A stretch of DNA of 9,240 nucleotides from CAZBWS01 sp964495705 (GCA_964495705.1 CAZBWS010000083.1:1-9240), one strand, 5' to 3'; shown: positions 1 through 7,340, numbered from the stretch's first letter. A program made the numbers and translations. The notes: generated by a model not told the origin, from the sequence alone.

Positions 1-27
1 GGATAGCCTATTACAGGCCATCCGCAT
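1..27 (-). terminator. Hairpin downstream of the peroxiredoxin gene (cut by window edge)
   Basis: Read on the minus strand, just past the peroxiredoxin stop, ATGCGGATGGCCT pairs with AGGCTATCC around the loop GTAAT, and the pairing presumably continues beyond base 1. One position is a G-U pair in minus-strand RNA (A-C on the plus strand), so the stem is intact only in RNA from the gene's own strand. It belongs to the ATGCGGATAG palindrome group. Whether a T-tract follows lies outside the window, so a terminator role is inferred. Confidence 0.55.
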
Positions 28-35
28 TGATCGAG

Positions 36-785
36 TTAAGCTGCAGCACTTAAGCTCTTGTTGGAGAGGTAAGCCAACAATTCTTCTGATCCACCAATAT
101 GCTGGCCGTCGATAAAGGCTTGCGGGTAGGTGTTGCGCCCAGTCACGGCTTGCAAGCTTCGCGAACTAATGATGGAGCTCGCATTAATGACTTCGAATTG
201 AATCCCATGTTCGCGCAAGGCGTCCTTGGCTTTATCGCAGAAGGGGCAGCCATCACGGGTGAACAAGCTCACAAAGCTAGGCTTTACCGCCTGAGGGTTG
301 ATTGCCTCTAGCATGGTGTCCGCATCGGATACTTCAAAAGGGTCGCCGGGCTGGTCGGGTTCGACAAACTGTTTATCAATCACGCCGTTTTTAACTAGCA
401 TGGAATAGCGCCAGCTGCGCTGACCAAAGCCGATATCATCTTTGGCGACTAACATGCCCATGCCTTCACTGAATTCGCCATTGCCATCGGGAATGAAGCT
501 AATATTTTCAGCGTCTTGTCCCTGCTTCCACGCGTTCATAACAAAGGTGTCGTTGACCGATATGCAAATGATCTCGTCTACGCCATTTTTATAGAAAGTT
601 TCAGCTAGCTGGTTATAGCGTGGCAAGTGGGTAGAGGAACAGGTGGGTGTAAATGCACCGGGAAGTGCAAAGACGACGACGTTACGATTGTTGAATATAT
701 CGTCAGTGTTAACGGTTTTCCACTCGCCTGCTTCGATGATACGAAATTCTGCGTATGGGATTGATTGGCCTATTTTGTTTTGCAT
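36..785 (-). CDS. Hybrid peroxiredoxin-glutaredoxin (Prx5/PGdx type)
   Basis: A cytoplasmic peroxidase that reduces hydrogen peroxide and alkyl hydroperoxides and uses its own glutaredoxin domain, recharged by glutathione, as reductant. Residues 1-160 form an AhpC/TSA-like Prx5 domain with the motif PGAFTPTCSSTHLP and peroxidatic Cys49. Residues 170-245 form a glutaredoxin domain with the CPFC dithiol (Cys180, Cys183), the TYP cis-proline loop at Pro221 and the GG-S glutathione-binding motif at 231-233. The 249-residue length matches the known fused family (Haemophilus influenzae PGdx is the classic case). The ATG is supported by an AGGAGA ribosome site 5 nt upstream. The gene is monocistronic as far as visible: 83 bp separate it from the upstream TRIC gene. 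The stop is followed within 10 nt by a hairpin. I found no convincing OxyR site upstream. Family assignment is very secure. Confidence 0.96.
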   Translation of the reverse strand: MQNKIGQSIPYAEFRIIEAGEWKTVNTDDIFNNRNVVVFALPGAFTPTCSSTHLPRYNQLAETFYKNGVDEIICISVNDTFVMNAWKQGQDAENISFIPDGNGEFSEGMGMLVAKDDIGFGQRSWRYSMLVKNGVIDKQFVEPDQPGDPFEVSDADTMLEAINPQAVKPSFVSLFTRDGCPFCDKAKDALREHGIQFEVINASSIISSRSLQAVTGRNTYPQAFIDGQHIGGSEELLAYLSNKSLSAAA

Positions 786-790
786 GATGC

Positions 791-796
791 TCTCCT
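791..796 (-). promoter_or_regulatory. Shine-Dalgarno of the peroxiredoxin gene
   Basis: AGGAGA on the minus strand, 5 nt before the ATG at 785, fixes the start of the peroxiredoxin gene. The AT-rich stretch upstream (about 815-850) contains TATA-like sequences that could hold its promoter, but no -35/-10 pair is clear enough to call. Confidence 0.75.
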
Positions 797-868
797 GTTT
801 TGATGCGGAGAGTATTGCGTAATCATTTGTATTTATATAATCTATTGATTTTATAAAGACGATAGTTT

Positions 869-1486
869 TTATGATTTATTGTTGTGGTAAGTGGGGAGTT
901 GCCAGCCACGGTAAACTGCCACGATACGTAATAGGCAGGTGACGAGCATGCACACACCCGCATTAAACGGACTGTTTTCATTAAACTGGTTTAGTGCAAG
1001 GTAGCAGCTGCCGCCGGCTAGAGAGGCGGTGGCGTAAATCTCTTTTTGAAAAATCAATGGCTCTCGGTTGGCAAGAACATCGCGGATAACACCGCCAAAG
1101 CAGCCAGTGATGGTGCCCATGGCAACGGCCATTGCGGGATGAATGTCGCTGTTTAACGCAACTTCAACACCAATCACTGTAAATACAGCCAGCCCAATGG
1201 CGTCAGCAACGAGTAGGGCTTTGCCCCAGCTGCCGTTGAAACGGTGAATGCGAAATAGCCATAAAAAAGTAATAGCGGTGATGGCCGCGAGGGTAAAATA
1301 GTTTAGGTCGTTTAGCCAAAATACGGGCGTGCGCCCCAAGGCCATATCGCGAAAAGTGCCGCCGCCAATCGCAGTGACAATAGCGAGTACGATGCCGCCA
1401 AATAAGTCAAATTGCTTATCTCGTGCGACGATGGCACCAGAGATAGCGAACACAACTACGCCGAGTAAATCCAGGATGTACAGCAC
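869..1486 (-). CDS. TRIC cation channel family membrane protein (UPF0126, YadS/YicG-like)
   Basis: A small inner-membrane protein of the UPF0126 family, whose prokaryotic members are structural homologues of eukaryotic trimeric intracellular cation channels and can conduct monovalent cations. The 205 residues are almost all hydrophobic and show the family's internal duplication. Repeat 1 has VVFAISGA (11-18) and GGGTFRD (41-47); repeat 2 has GLAVFTVIG (98-106) and GGVIRD (131-136). The glycine-rich kinks and the Arg-Asp pairs are the hallmark residues. The start is a GTG 2 nt after the stop of the upstream phosphatase gene. No in-frame ATG lies near, and the family's N-terminus (LYILDLLG) begins exactly here, so translational coupling is likely. 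The physiological ion is not known from sequence. Confidence 0.9.
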   Translation of the reverse strand: MLYILDLLGVVVFAISGAIVARDKQFDLFGGIVLAIVTAIGGGTFRDMALGRTPVFWLNDLNYFTLAAITAITFLWLFRIHRFNGSWGKALLVADAIGLAVFTVIGVEVALNSDIHPAMAVAMGTITGCFGGVIRDVLANREPLIFQKEIYATASLAGGSCYLALNQFNENSPFNAGVCMLVTCLLRIVAVYRGWQLPTYHNNKS

Positions 1487-1488
1487 GG

Positions 1489-2064
1489 TTATGCGTCCAT
1501 GGCCAAGTTGATTTTTTGTACTTGCAGATGGTCAGTGTAGCGAAGGTGAGTAATGCCGCCATAGTCCAGCTCAATGCGCTGCCCCTGATCGATGGCGACA
1601 GCGCCGCAATAAGCCAATATGCTGCGTATGACCCCCGCATGACAAAACACAGCACAGTCTTTGGCTGCTTGAATGACATGTTGTTCTAGGCTTTGAGTGA
1701 CGCGGTGATGAAAGCCGTGTACAGATTCGCCACCGTGTTCTGCGTAATGCATAAAGTCTTCACGCCAGGCGTTAATTTCATTCCTAGGTATTTCGTTCCA
1801 GGCAGTGCCCTCCCAGTCACCAAAACCCATTTCGGCAAAGTCAGTAATCACACTGTGTTGAAGGTCTAGGTGTTTAACCAACTGTCGGCAGCGTTGTAAT
1901 GGGCTGGAGTAAATAGCTAACTCAGTTAAGTTTAACTGGTCTTGAATAAATTCTGCGACTTGCTCTAGGTGTTGTTGCACCGCAGGTAGGTCGCTGGCGC
2001 CATAGCAGATACCCGGTTCTATATCGGGTTGGGGGTGACGAATAAGATAAATATCAAAAGCCAT
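1489..2064 (-). CDS. Histidine phosphatase family protein (CobC/phosphoglycerate mutase-like)
   Basis: A branch-1 histidine phosphatase of 191 residues, the usual size of CobC-type alpha-ribazole phosphatases and related small-metabolite phosphatases. The phosphohistidine motif is LIRHPQP with Arg9 and His10. Other catalytic residues are Arg58 (SSPLQR), Glu85 (FGDWEG) and the second histidine His142 (FCHAGVIRS). There are no cobalamin genes nearby, so the alpha-ribazole role is only one possibility and the substrate is open. I chose the ATG at 2064. A TTG two codons upstream (2070) is possible because an AGG sits 8 nt before it, while the ATG has no good ribosome site. The gene leads a probable operon with the TRIC gene, 2 nt downstream. 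Confidence 0.88.
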   Translation of the reverse strand: MAFDIYLIRHPQPDIEPGICYGASDLPAVQQHLEQVAEFIQDQLNLTELAIYSSPLQRCRQLVKHLDLQHSVITDFAEMGFGDWEGTAWNEIPRNEINAWREDFMHYAEHGGESVHGFHHRVTQSLEQHVIQAAKDCAVFCHAGVIRSILAYCGAVAIDQGQRIELDYGGITHLRYTDHLQVQKINLAMDA

Positions 2065-2148
2065 GGGCAACAGTTTAGCCTATGTAATTTGTTTTTAAAT
2101 AAATTTCGTCACAGCTGTAGTCAGGGTTAAAATCTGGTGTTTACAGCG

Positions 2149-2157
2149 TATCCGCAT
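2149..2157 (+). repeat. Lone half copy of the ATGCGGATAG palindrome
   Basis: TATCCGCAT followed by a run of seven T residues, in the divergent spacer between the phosphatase and glutathione transferase genes. It matches one arm of the inverted repeats at 1-27, 7611-7641 and 8939-8976, but no partner arm is nearby. With only 9 bases it could be chance. Confidence 0.35.
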
Positions 2158-2212
2158 TTTTTTCCGCTTGTGTTATTGTGGCCCACAGTTGAATAAATAA
2201 CAGCAGGCTACT

Positions 2213-2824
2213 ATGAAAATATATGAAACTAAAATGGCACCTAACCCACGTCGAGTACGTATGTTTATTGCTGAGAAGGGCATTGATAATGTTGAGTATG
2301 TAGAGGTCGACATACAAAAGGGCGATAACTTAAGCAAAGAGTTTCGCGCTAAAAATCCACTGGGGAAAGTACCTGTACTAGAGTTAGACGATGGTCGCTG
2401 CTTGTCTGAGACGGTGGCGATTTGTCGATATTTTGAAGCCGCTAATGCGGATACCCTATTAATGGGTAGTTCGGCTTGGGAGCAAGCGCATACCGAAATG
2501 TGGAACCGTCGTATGGAGATTAGTTTCTTTTTCCCTGTGGCGATGGCGTTCCGCCATACCAGTGGCTATTTTGCTGATAGGGAAGAGGTGCACAAGGCCT
2601 GGGGCGAGAGCAATAAGGTCATTGCCGAAAAGCAGTTTGCCTTTTTGAATAAGCACTTGGCTAAGAGTGAATTTATTGCCGGGGAGCAATTTAGCATTGC
2701 TGATATCACCGCTGTGTGTGCGGTGGACTTTGCCAAGGTGATAGGGATTAAAGTGACTGACGAGCTGCCAAATTTGCAGCGTTGGCATCAGGCTATGCAA
2801 GCTCGCCCATCTTATAAAGCATAG
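2213..2824 (+). CDS. Glutathione S-transferase (GTT2-like)
   Basis: A cytosolic glutathione transferase of 203 residues, the standard length. The thioredoxin-like N-terminal domain (1-78) begins with KMAPNPRRVRMF, typical of the GTT2-like group, followed by NPLGKVPVLEL with cis-Pro54 and the SET motif (65-67) that holds the glutathione gamma-glutamyl group. The helical C-terminal domain carries the N-capping box FSIADITAV (160-168, Ser161/Asp164). The group conjugates electrophiles or reduces disulfides and peroxides; the substrate cannot be told from sequence. The ATG has an AGG 5 nt upstream. It is first of four same-strand genes. The next gene starts 32 nt downstream, so co-transcription is likely, though a functional link with the protease-like gene is unclear. 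Confidence 0.93.
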   Translation: MKIYETKMAPNPRRVRMFIAEKGIDNVEYVEVDIQKGDNLSKEFRAKNPLGKVPVLELDDGRCLSETVAICRYFEAANADTLLMGSSAWEQAHTEMWNRRMEISFFFPVAMAFRHTSGYFADREEVHKAWGESNKVIAEKQFAFLNKHLAKSEFIAGEQFSIADITAVCAVDFAKVIGIKVTDELPNLQRWHQAMQARPSYKA

Positions 2825-2856
2825 ATCTCTGTATCATTTGAGCATGAGGCTAAAAT

Positions 2857-3651
2857 ATGAGTAGCTGGAAACAGGTGCGCGTACTGTTGTTGTTACTGGT
2901 TCTAGGTGCTGTCGCATTAAATGAGTATTTAAAGAAAACGCGTAGCATGGATTGGTCGCGTCCTATGTTAGTCGTCATTTATCCACTTAATGCCGACGGT
3001 GACAGCCGTACTCAGCAATACATTGATGGTTTAACGCAAGAAAGCTTTACTGATATACGTGAGTATTTCAAAGCGGAGTCTCTGCGTTATGGTTTGCCCT
3101 CGGATCGCTATTTTCATATCGATGTGGCGAATGAATTGGTGCAGGGGCCGCCACGGCCACCAAGGGGTAAAGCGGTTAGCACTTTAGATATTGCCTTGTG
3201 GAGTTTGAAGTTTCGTTGGTTTGCCTGGCAGCAAGACGGCTACGACAGGGGTGTTCCAGACATACAAATGTTTGTGAGTTATTACCACCCCGACAATGTG
3301 AGTGCTGTACCTCATTCACTGGGCTTGCAAAAGGGCATGATAGGCGCTGTGCATGCCTATGCTCACAAAAAGCAACACTTACAAAACAATATAGTGATTG
3401 CCCATGAAATGTTACATACCTTGGGGGCCAGTGATAAATACGACCCTAGTAGTAATGAGCCTTTATTTCCTATTGGTTATGTAAACCCGGATAAAAAGCC
3501 TCTGTTGCCGCAAGCTTATGCAGAGATTATGGCGGGCAGGTTTCCTGTACAACAAGCTAAAGCAAGAATGCCTAGGTCGCTGCGGCAGACGCGCATTGGT
3601 GCAGCCACTGCTCTGGAGGTGGGTTTGCAAAAAGAGGGCGTATATCCATAA
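2857..3651 (+). CDS. Putative membrane-anchored zinc metalloprotease, HEXXHXXGXXD type
   Basis: I do not recognise a named family. The 264-residue protein starts with a short basic stretch and one hydrophobic helix (about 8-21), followed by Lys-Lys, which predicts a signal anchor with the rest in the periplasm. At 183-193 it has HEMLHTLGASD, a gluzincin/metzincin-type zinc motif in which the third ligand would be Asp193 instead of His. Snapalysin (M7) has the same HEXXHXXGXXD arrangement. EIMAGR (223-228) lies 30 residues later, where a Met-turn would be expected (Met225). Proline-rich PPRPPRG at 98-104 may be an exposed loop. There is no lipobox cysteine. A GAGG ribosome site 7 nt upstream supports the ATG. 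The 32-nt gap suggests co-transcription with the glutathione transferase gene. Catalytic role is inferred from the motif only. Confidence 0.7.
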   Translation: MSSWKQVRVLLLLLVLGAVALNEYLKKTRSMDWSRPMLVVIYPLNADGDSRTQQYIDGLTQESFTDIREYFKAESLRYGLPSDRYFHIDVANELVQGPPRPPRGKAVSTLDIALWSLKFRWFAWQQDGYDRGVPDIQMFVSYYHPDNVSAVPHSLGLQKGMIGAVHAYAHKKQHLQNNIVIAHEMLHTLGASDKYDPSSNEPLFPIGYVNPDKKPLLPQAYAEIMAGRFPVQQAKARMPRSLRQTRIGAATALEVGLQKEGVYP

Positions 3652-3714
3652 CAATGGCGGCAGAAAAAAAGCAGTAACAAGGTGTAGTATAAGCTTGATG
3701 ATTTAAATGGGATG

Positions 3715-3720
3715 GGAGGA
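3715..3720 (+). promoter_or_regulatory. Shine-Dalgarno that decides the hydrolase start
   Basis: GGAGGA ends 4 nt before the ATG at 3725. It lies downstream of the earlier in-frame ATG at 3707, so translation should begin at 3725 and not at 3707. Confidence 0.8.
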
Positions 3721-3724
3721 ATAT

Positions 3725-4630
3725 ATGCAAGAGCTATGGGTGAAAAGCCAAGACGTAGAACTGTATACACAGGTTCACGGTGACACAGCGTTGCCGACGG
3801 TAGTTTTGCTACATGGCTACCCAGATTGTCACCGCACCTGGGATAAACAGGTTGCAGAGTTACAGAAATTTTATCAAGTGGTGTGCTTTGATATGCGCGG
3901 AGTTGGGCGCTCGACCTGTTCTTCACAGCCCCATGCTTATCGAATTGATAACCTAATAGCGGATGTCGAAGCGGTCATTGATGCGGTGGTGGGAAAGCAG
4001 GGGCGGGTACACTTGGTTGCCCATGACTGGGGGTCAGTTATTGCTTGGTCGTTTATAACAGAGGAGTATTTTGCCCAGCGAGTTATTTCATATACCAGTA
4101 TGTCGGGGCCACATCTTGGCTTAATGTTAAGTTGGGCGCGCCGCTGTGTATTATCGCGGGATATTTTTCAGATCAAATATCTCGCTAAGCAGCTTATGTC
4201 TTCTTGGTATGTAGCCTTTTTTAATGTACCCCTATTACCTGAGTTTTTATTAAAGCGTATTGGCTTAAAGGCATGGAAATATGCTCTTCAAGATAATGGA
4301 GTGAACAAAGCAGACCCTTATTTGGATATAGACCAACAACAGCTAGAGAGCTTTGCTTTAAATACATTAGGCTTGTATAGACATAACCCTCTAAGCCCCC
4401 CTGAAGTCCCGCAGAAAAATGCAATTAAAGTACCCGTGCAGCTGATTATTCCCACAGCTGACAACTTCATTTCCGATCAGTTGTACTGTTATTACAGTGA
4501 ATATGTACAGCGTTTAAGCAAGCATGAAGTTGATGCTAAGCACTGGGCACATCACTCCCATTCCAAGAAATTTAATCGCTGGGTGATGCAATTCATTCAG
4601 AGTGTTGAACAAGAAAAGCGAGTTATATAA
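3725..4630 (+). CDS. Alpha/beta hydrolase, epoxide hydrolase-like (EphD N-terminal half type)
   Basis: A 301-residue alpha/beta-fold hydrolase. The oxyanion-side motif is HGYPD (30-34). The nucleophile elbow is HDWGS with Asp101, an aspartate nucleophile as in epoxide hydrolases and haloalkane dehalogenases and unlike the serine of esterases. The acid is probably Asp246 (PTADNF) and the catalytic base His273 (KHWAHH). The cap region contains GLYRHN (216-221), whose Tyr could be a lid tyrosine that polarises an epoxide. The start at 3725 is set by GGAGGA. The stop overlaps the next gene's ATG by 1 nt (TAATG), so the two are translationally coupled. Mycobacterial EphD joins the same two domains in one chain. 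Epoxide hydrolysis is the best guess; the substrate is unknown. Confidence 0.88.
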   Translation: MQELWVKSQDVELYTQVHGDTALPTVVLLHGYPDCHRTWDKQVAELQKFYQVVCFDMRGVGRSTCSSQPHAYRIDNLIADVEAVIDAVVGKQGRVHLVAHDWGSVIAWSFITEEYFAQRVISYTSMSGPHLGLMLSWARRCVLSRDIFQIKYLAKQLMSSWYVAFFNVPLLPEFLLKRIGLKAWKYALQDNGVNKADPYLDIDQQQLESFALNTLGLYRHNPLSPPEVPQKNAIKVPVQLIIPTADNFISDQLYCYYSEYVQRLSKHEVDAKHWAHHSHSKKFNRWVMQFIQSVEQEKRVI

Positions 4631-5451
4631 TGGCTAAACACTTTATTAATAAAAAAATATTAGTTACTGGCGCGGGCAGTGGTATCGGTCGAGAAATTGC
4701 GTTGGCCTTTGCCCGTGAAAATGCCTGCTTGATATTGACGGATGTCAACGCTGTAGGCACACAGGAAACGGCAGACCTAATAGAAGCTGCAGGTGGGCAG
4801 TGTGAAACACATCTTGCGGATGTGTCTAGCCCCGGCGACATGCAAGCCCTCGCTGAAAAGGTCGACGCCAAACACGGCGCACTAGATGTCTTAGTTAACA
4901 ATGCAGGTATTGGCTCGGCAGGTCGCTTCTTAGATACGAGTTTAGAAACTTGGGATAAAGTCTTAGATGTTAATGTCAAAGGCGTAGTGCATGGCTGCCA
5001 CTATTTCTTGCCCGCTATGGTTGCTGCAGGCAAGGGTGGCAGTGTCGTTAATTTGGCTTCCATGGCTGCATTCATGGCACCGCGAGAGATGTCTATTTAT
5101 GCCACTTCTAAATTTGCCGTGCTGGGTTTCTCAGAGGCGTTGCGCAGCGAGATGGCCGAGCACAGCATCCATGTGGCGGCGATTTGTCCAGGGGTTATCA
5201 ACACACCAATCGTGCAAAATACCATTATGGAAGGGGCAGTAGAAAAAGCTGGGTTGCGTAAAAAAGCACAGAAGATGTACCAGCGTAGAAACTACCCTCC
5301 ACAGAAAGTTGCGAGTGCCGTTGTGAAAGCGGTATTACACAAAACCTCTGTTGTTCCAGTGTCTCCGGAGGCGTGGTTCAGTTATTACGGTAAGCGTTTT
5401 ATGCCGGCGATTATGGAGCGCTTGGGGCGCCATGAGTTACCGCTAAGCTGA
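4630..5451 (+). CDS. Short-chain dehydrogenase/reductase (EphD C-terminal half type)
   Basis: A classical SDR of 273 residues with a Rossmann fold. Visible motifs are the cofactor loop TGAGSGIG (13-20), Asp38 at the end of strand 2 (LTDVN), which favours NAD(H) over NADP(H), NNAG (90-93), and a complete catalytic tetrad Asn115, Ser144, Tyr157 and Lys161, followed by the PG motif at 187-188. The C-terminal 60 residues include a basic stretch (KKAQKMYQRRNYPPQKVA) that would form part of the substrate pocket. Its ATG overlaps the hydrolase stop by 1 nt, so the pair probably acts in sequence on one substrate, for example oxidising the alcohol or diol made by the hydrolase (inference). Its 3' end overlaps the convergent DUF1826 gene by 9 bp. 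Confidence 0.92.
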   Translation: MAKHFINKKILVTGAGSGIGREIALAFARENACLILTDVNAVGTQETADLIEAAGGQCETHLADVSSPGDMQALAEKVDAKHGALDVLVNNAGIGSAGRFLDTSLETWDKVLDVNVKGVVHGCHYFLPAMVAAGKGGSVVNLASMAAFMAPREMSIYATSKFAVLGFSEALRSEMAEHSIHVAAICPGVINTPIVQNTIMEGAVEKAGLRKKAQKMYQRRNYPPQKVASAVVKAVLHKTSVVPVSPEAWFSYYGKRFMPAIMERLGRHELPLS

Positions 5452-6126
5452 AAAGTCTAAGGTGAGCAATAAGCGCGAGCTACCTGCTACAACCGCAGGG
5501 GAGCGATGAACTAGGCCCGCATTTTCATTGTTATGCCAACTCTCGCCTTTTAGCAATGCCACCTCACCTGCCTGTAATTGCTGTATGTCGGTTTGCTTTT
5601 GATAGATTTCTGCTTGTTTACCGTTTGACTGAACACTATTTAGACCTAATTGGCTGCGATTAACTTTTGTGTGTGGGAGCCATTCGGTGGCAATACCTTG
5701 GTAGGTGGTGACTAAGCGACAAGGCACTCTATCGACATGAAACTTGGGGCACATAGCTTTATCTAATACCGCTAGCCGCAAACCTGTTTGTTTGAGATCA
5801 AATAGGCTGCAAAACATATCAACAAGTTCGGCAATATTAGCAGCTAGGTCGGAATACTCCTTAGAGCCAAATTCATTGATTAACGCAGTTGCTGCATGGT
5901 CAGGGGACACGGTTATTGCGGTTTGGAAGCGCGGCTGTGCATGTATGAGTTTTTGAATAGAGCGTTGTAAGGAGGGTGTCAGCTCTCTCTGCCAAATAGC
6001 AATATTGATAATATCTTCATATATTTCAGCGAGTACGAGTGGGCTATTGCCTGTGACATGTTGTCTCATCTTTAACGGTGTACTTGGGGTAACGACGTCG
6101 CTATTTATTGATTGATCAGCTGACAT
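5443..6126 (-). CDS. DUF1826 family protein, partner of the zinc GTPase
   Basis: A 227-residue protein that I recognise as DUF1826, a family of unknown function often placed beside COG0523 zinc GTPases and under Zur control. The diagnostic core is CPKFHVDRVPCRL (126-138) and TEWLP (147-151), then a later VHRSP (206-210) and SSRLLLTLDF (216-225). The spacing His130-x-Asp132, His207 and Arg218 resembles the metal triad and 2-oxoglutarate arginine of Fe(II) dioxygenases, with strands around it compatible with a cupin-like barrel; this is my inference. No signal peptide or membrane helix is visible, so it is probably cytoplasmic. Its ATG overlaps the zigA stop by 1 nt (TAATG). It should be expressed with zigA under zinc starvation. 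Confidence 0.85.
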   Translation of the reverse strand: MSADQSINSDVVTPSTPLKMRQHVTGNSPLVLAEIYEDIINIAIWQRELTPSLQRSIQKLIHAQPRFQTAITVSPDHAATALINEFGSKEYSDLAANIAELVDMFCSLFDLKQTGLRLAVLDKAMCPKFHVDRVPCRLVTTYQGIATEWLPHTKVNRSQLGLNSVQSNGKQAEIYQKQTDIQQLQAGEVALLKGESWHNNENAGLVHRSPAVVAGSSRLLLTLDFSA

Positions 6127-7334
6127 TATGCGGCTGACTCCCAGCTGGGGAAGGGGTCGTTAAGGCTTGTCCAGTAATGCTTGCCTTGTAAAACTTCTTC
6201 TTCGCTTAAAAGGCACTGATCAAGTGCGCTGATCATCGCTGCTTTATCTAACTCCTGGCCAATAAATACGAGTTCTTGGCGCATGTCACCAAAGGGTTCT
6301 ACCCAGTCTTGTTCGATAGCTCGCAACTGTTCAGTATCCGTTGGCCATTCTTTCTTGGGTACAGCGTGCCAGAACATCCCTGCAAAACCATGGCGGGCTA
6401 TGCCGCCAGCTTGGCTCCATTGCCCTGCAAATTGAGGGCGTGAGGCTAGCCAGAAGTAGCCCTTGGAGCGCAGCAATTTACCATATTGCTTTGTGCCATG
6501 TAGGAAGTTATAAAATTTTTCAGGGTGAAAGGGGCGGCGTGCAACGTAGTTAAAACTAGCAATGCCGTACTCCTCTGTTTCAGGAACATGCTCGCCACGC
6601 ATTTCTTGTAGCCAGCCAGGTGCTTGCTCTGCTTTTTCGAAATCAAAAAGCCCTGTATTCAAAACGGCGTCAATATCTACTTTACCTTCTCTAATAGGAA
6701 TTATTTTGGCGTGAGTATTGAGGGTTTTAAGAATGGCTTTTAAGCGCTCTACTTCGCTTTCTTCAGCAAGGTCTGTCTTGCTGATTAAAATGACATCAGC
6801 AAATTCGATTTGGTCAACGAGTAGGTCTGCAACACTGCGTTCGTCTTCCTCGCCTAGAGACTCGGCGGTGTCTTTTAAAAATCTGGCGTCGTCATAATCT
6901 TGCAGAAAATTAATAGCGTCGACAACAGTCACCATCGTATCAAGGCGCGACACATCAGATAATGAAACGCCGTCTTCATCAGCGAATGTGAAAGTCTCTG
7001 CGACAGGTAGCGGCTCAGAAATACCGGTTGATTCAATGACCAAATAATCAAAGCGCCCTTCCGTAGCGAGTTTGCCAACTTCTTCCAGAAGATCTTCACG
7101 CAATGTGCAGCAAATGCAGCCATTGCTCATTTCAACGAGCTTTTCCTCGCTGCGGTTCAGCGAAACATCATTTTGAATGATGGCTGAGTCAATATTAATT
7201 TCACTCATGTCGTTAACAATGACTGCCACTTTTTTATTTTGGCGGTTGTTCAGAATATGACTTAGAACGGTGGTTTTTCCTGCGCCTAGAAATCCAGATA
7301 ACACGGTTACGGGTAATTTCTTATCTTGGTTCAT
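6126..7334 (-). CDS. zigA: Zinc-responsive COG0523 GTPase, ZigA/YciC-type metallochaperone
   Basis: A 402-residue cytoplasmic G3E GTPase thought to hand zinc to client enzymes when zinc is scarce. The GTPase domain has a Walker A GFLGAGKT (14-21), the metal-binding GCICC motif (72-76, Cys73/75/76), the switch II ESTG (101-104) and the base-recognition SKTD (185-188), the usual COG0523 variant of NKxD. The CobW C-terminal domain spans about 257-376, with FWLASRP (294-300), SQAGG (307-311) and HAVPKKEWP (323-331), which place it in the long ZigA/YciC branch. There is no histidine-rich linker. AAGAGG 6 nt upstream supports the ATG. A Zur-like operator overlaps the promoter, fitting repression when zinc is sufficient. 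It is the first gene of an operon with DUF1826. Confidence 0.93.
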   Translation of the reverse strand: MNQDKKLPVTVLSGFLGAGKTTVLSHILNNRQNKKVAVIVNDMSEINIDSAIIQNDVSLNRSEEKLVEMSNGCICCTLREDLLEEVGKLATEGRFDYLVIESTGISEPLPVAETFTFADEDGVSLSDVSRLDTMVTVVDAINFLQDYDDARFLKDTAESLGEEDERSVADLLVDQIEFADVILISKTDLAEESEVERLKAILKTLNTHAKIIPIREGKVDIDAVLNTGLFDFEKAEQAPGWLQEMRGEHVPETEEYGIASFNYVARRPFHPEKFYNFLHGTKQYGKLLRSKGYFWLASRPQFAGQWSQAGGIARHGFAGMFWHAVPKKEWPTDTEQLRAIEQDWVEPFGDMRQELVFIGQELDKAAMISALDQCLLSEEEVLQGKHYWTSLNDPFPSWESAA

Positions 7335-7340
7335 GTATGG

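Noticed and set aside
786..868. Possible OxyR site upstream of the peroxiredoxin gene (CTAT and ATAG elements)
   Set aside because: The CTAT and ATAG elements are 16 bp apart and do not show the ATAG-N7-CTAT tetranucleotide spacing that OxyR needs. The region is simply AT-rich.
3707..3724. Upstream ATG of the hydrolase gene at 3707
   Set aside because: The GGAGGA ribosome site lies after this ATG and is well spaced for the ATG at 3725, where the family homology also begins.
3516..3926. A 136-codon minus-strand open frame across the protease-hydrolase junction
   Set aside because: It overlaps the ends of two real genes, and its composition (Leu, Cys and Ser rich, no motif) is that of an antisense frame.
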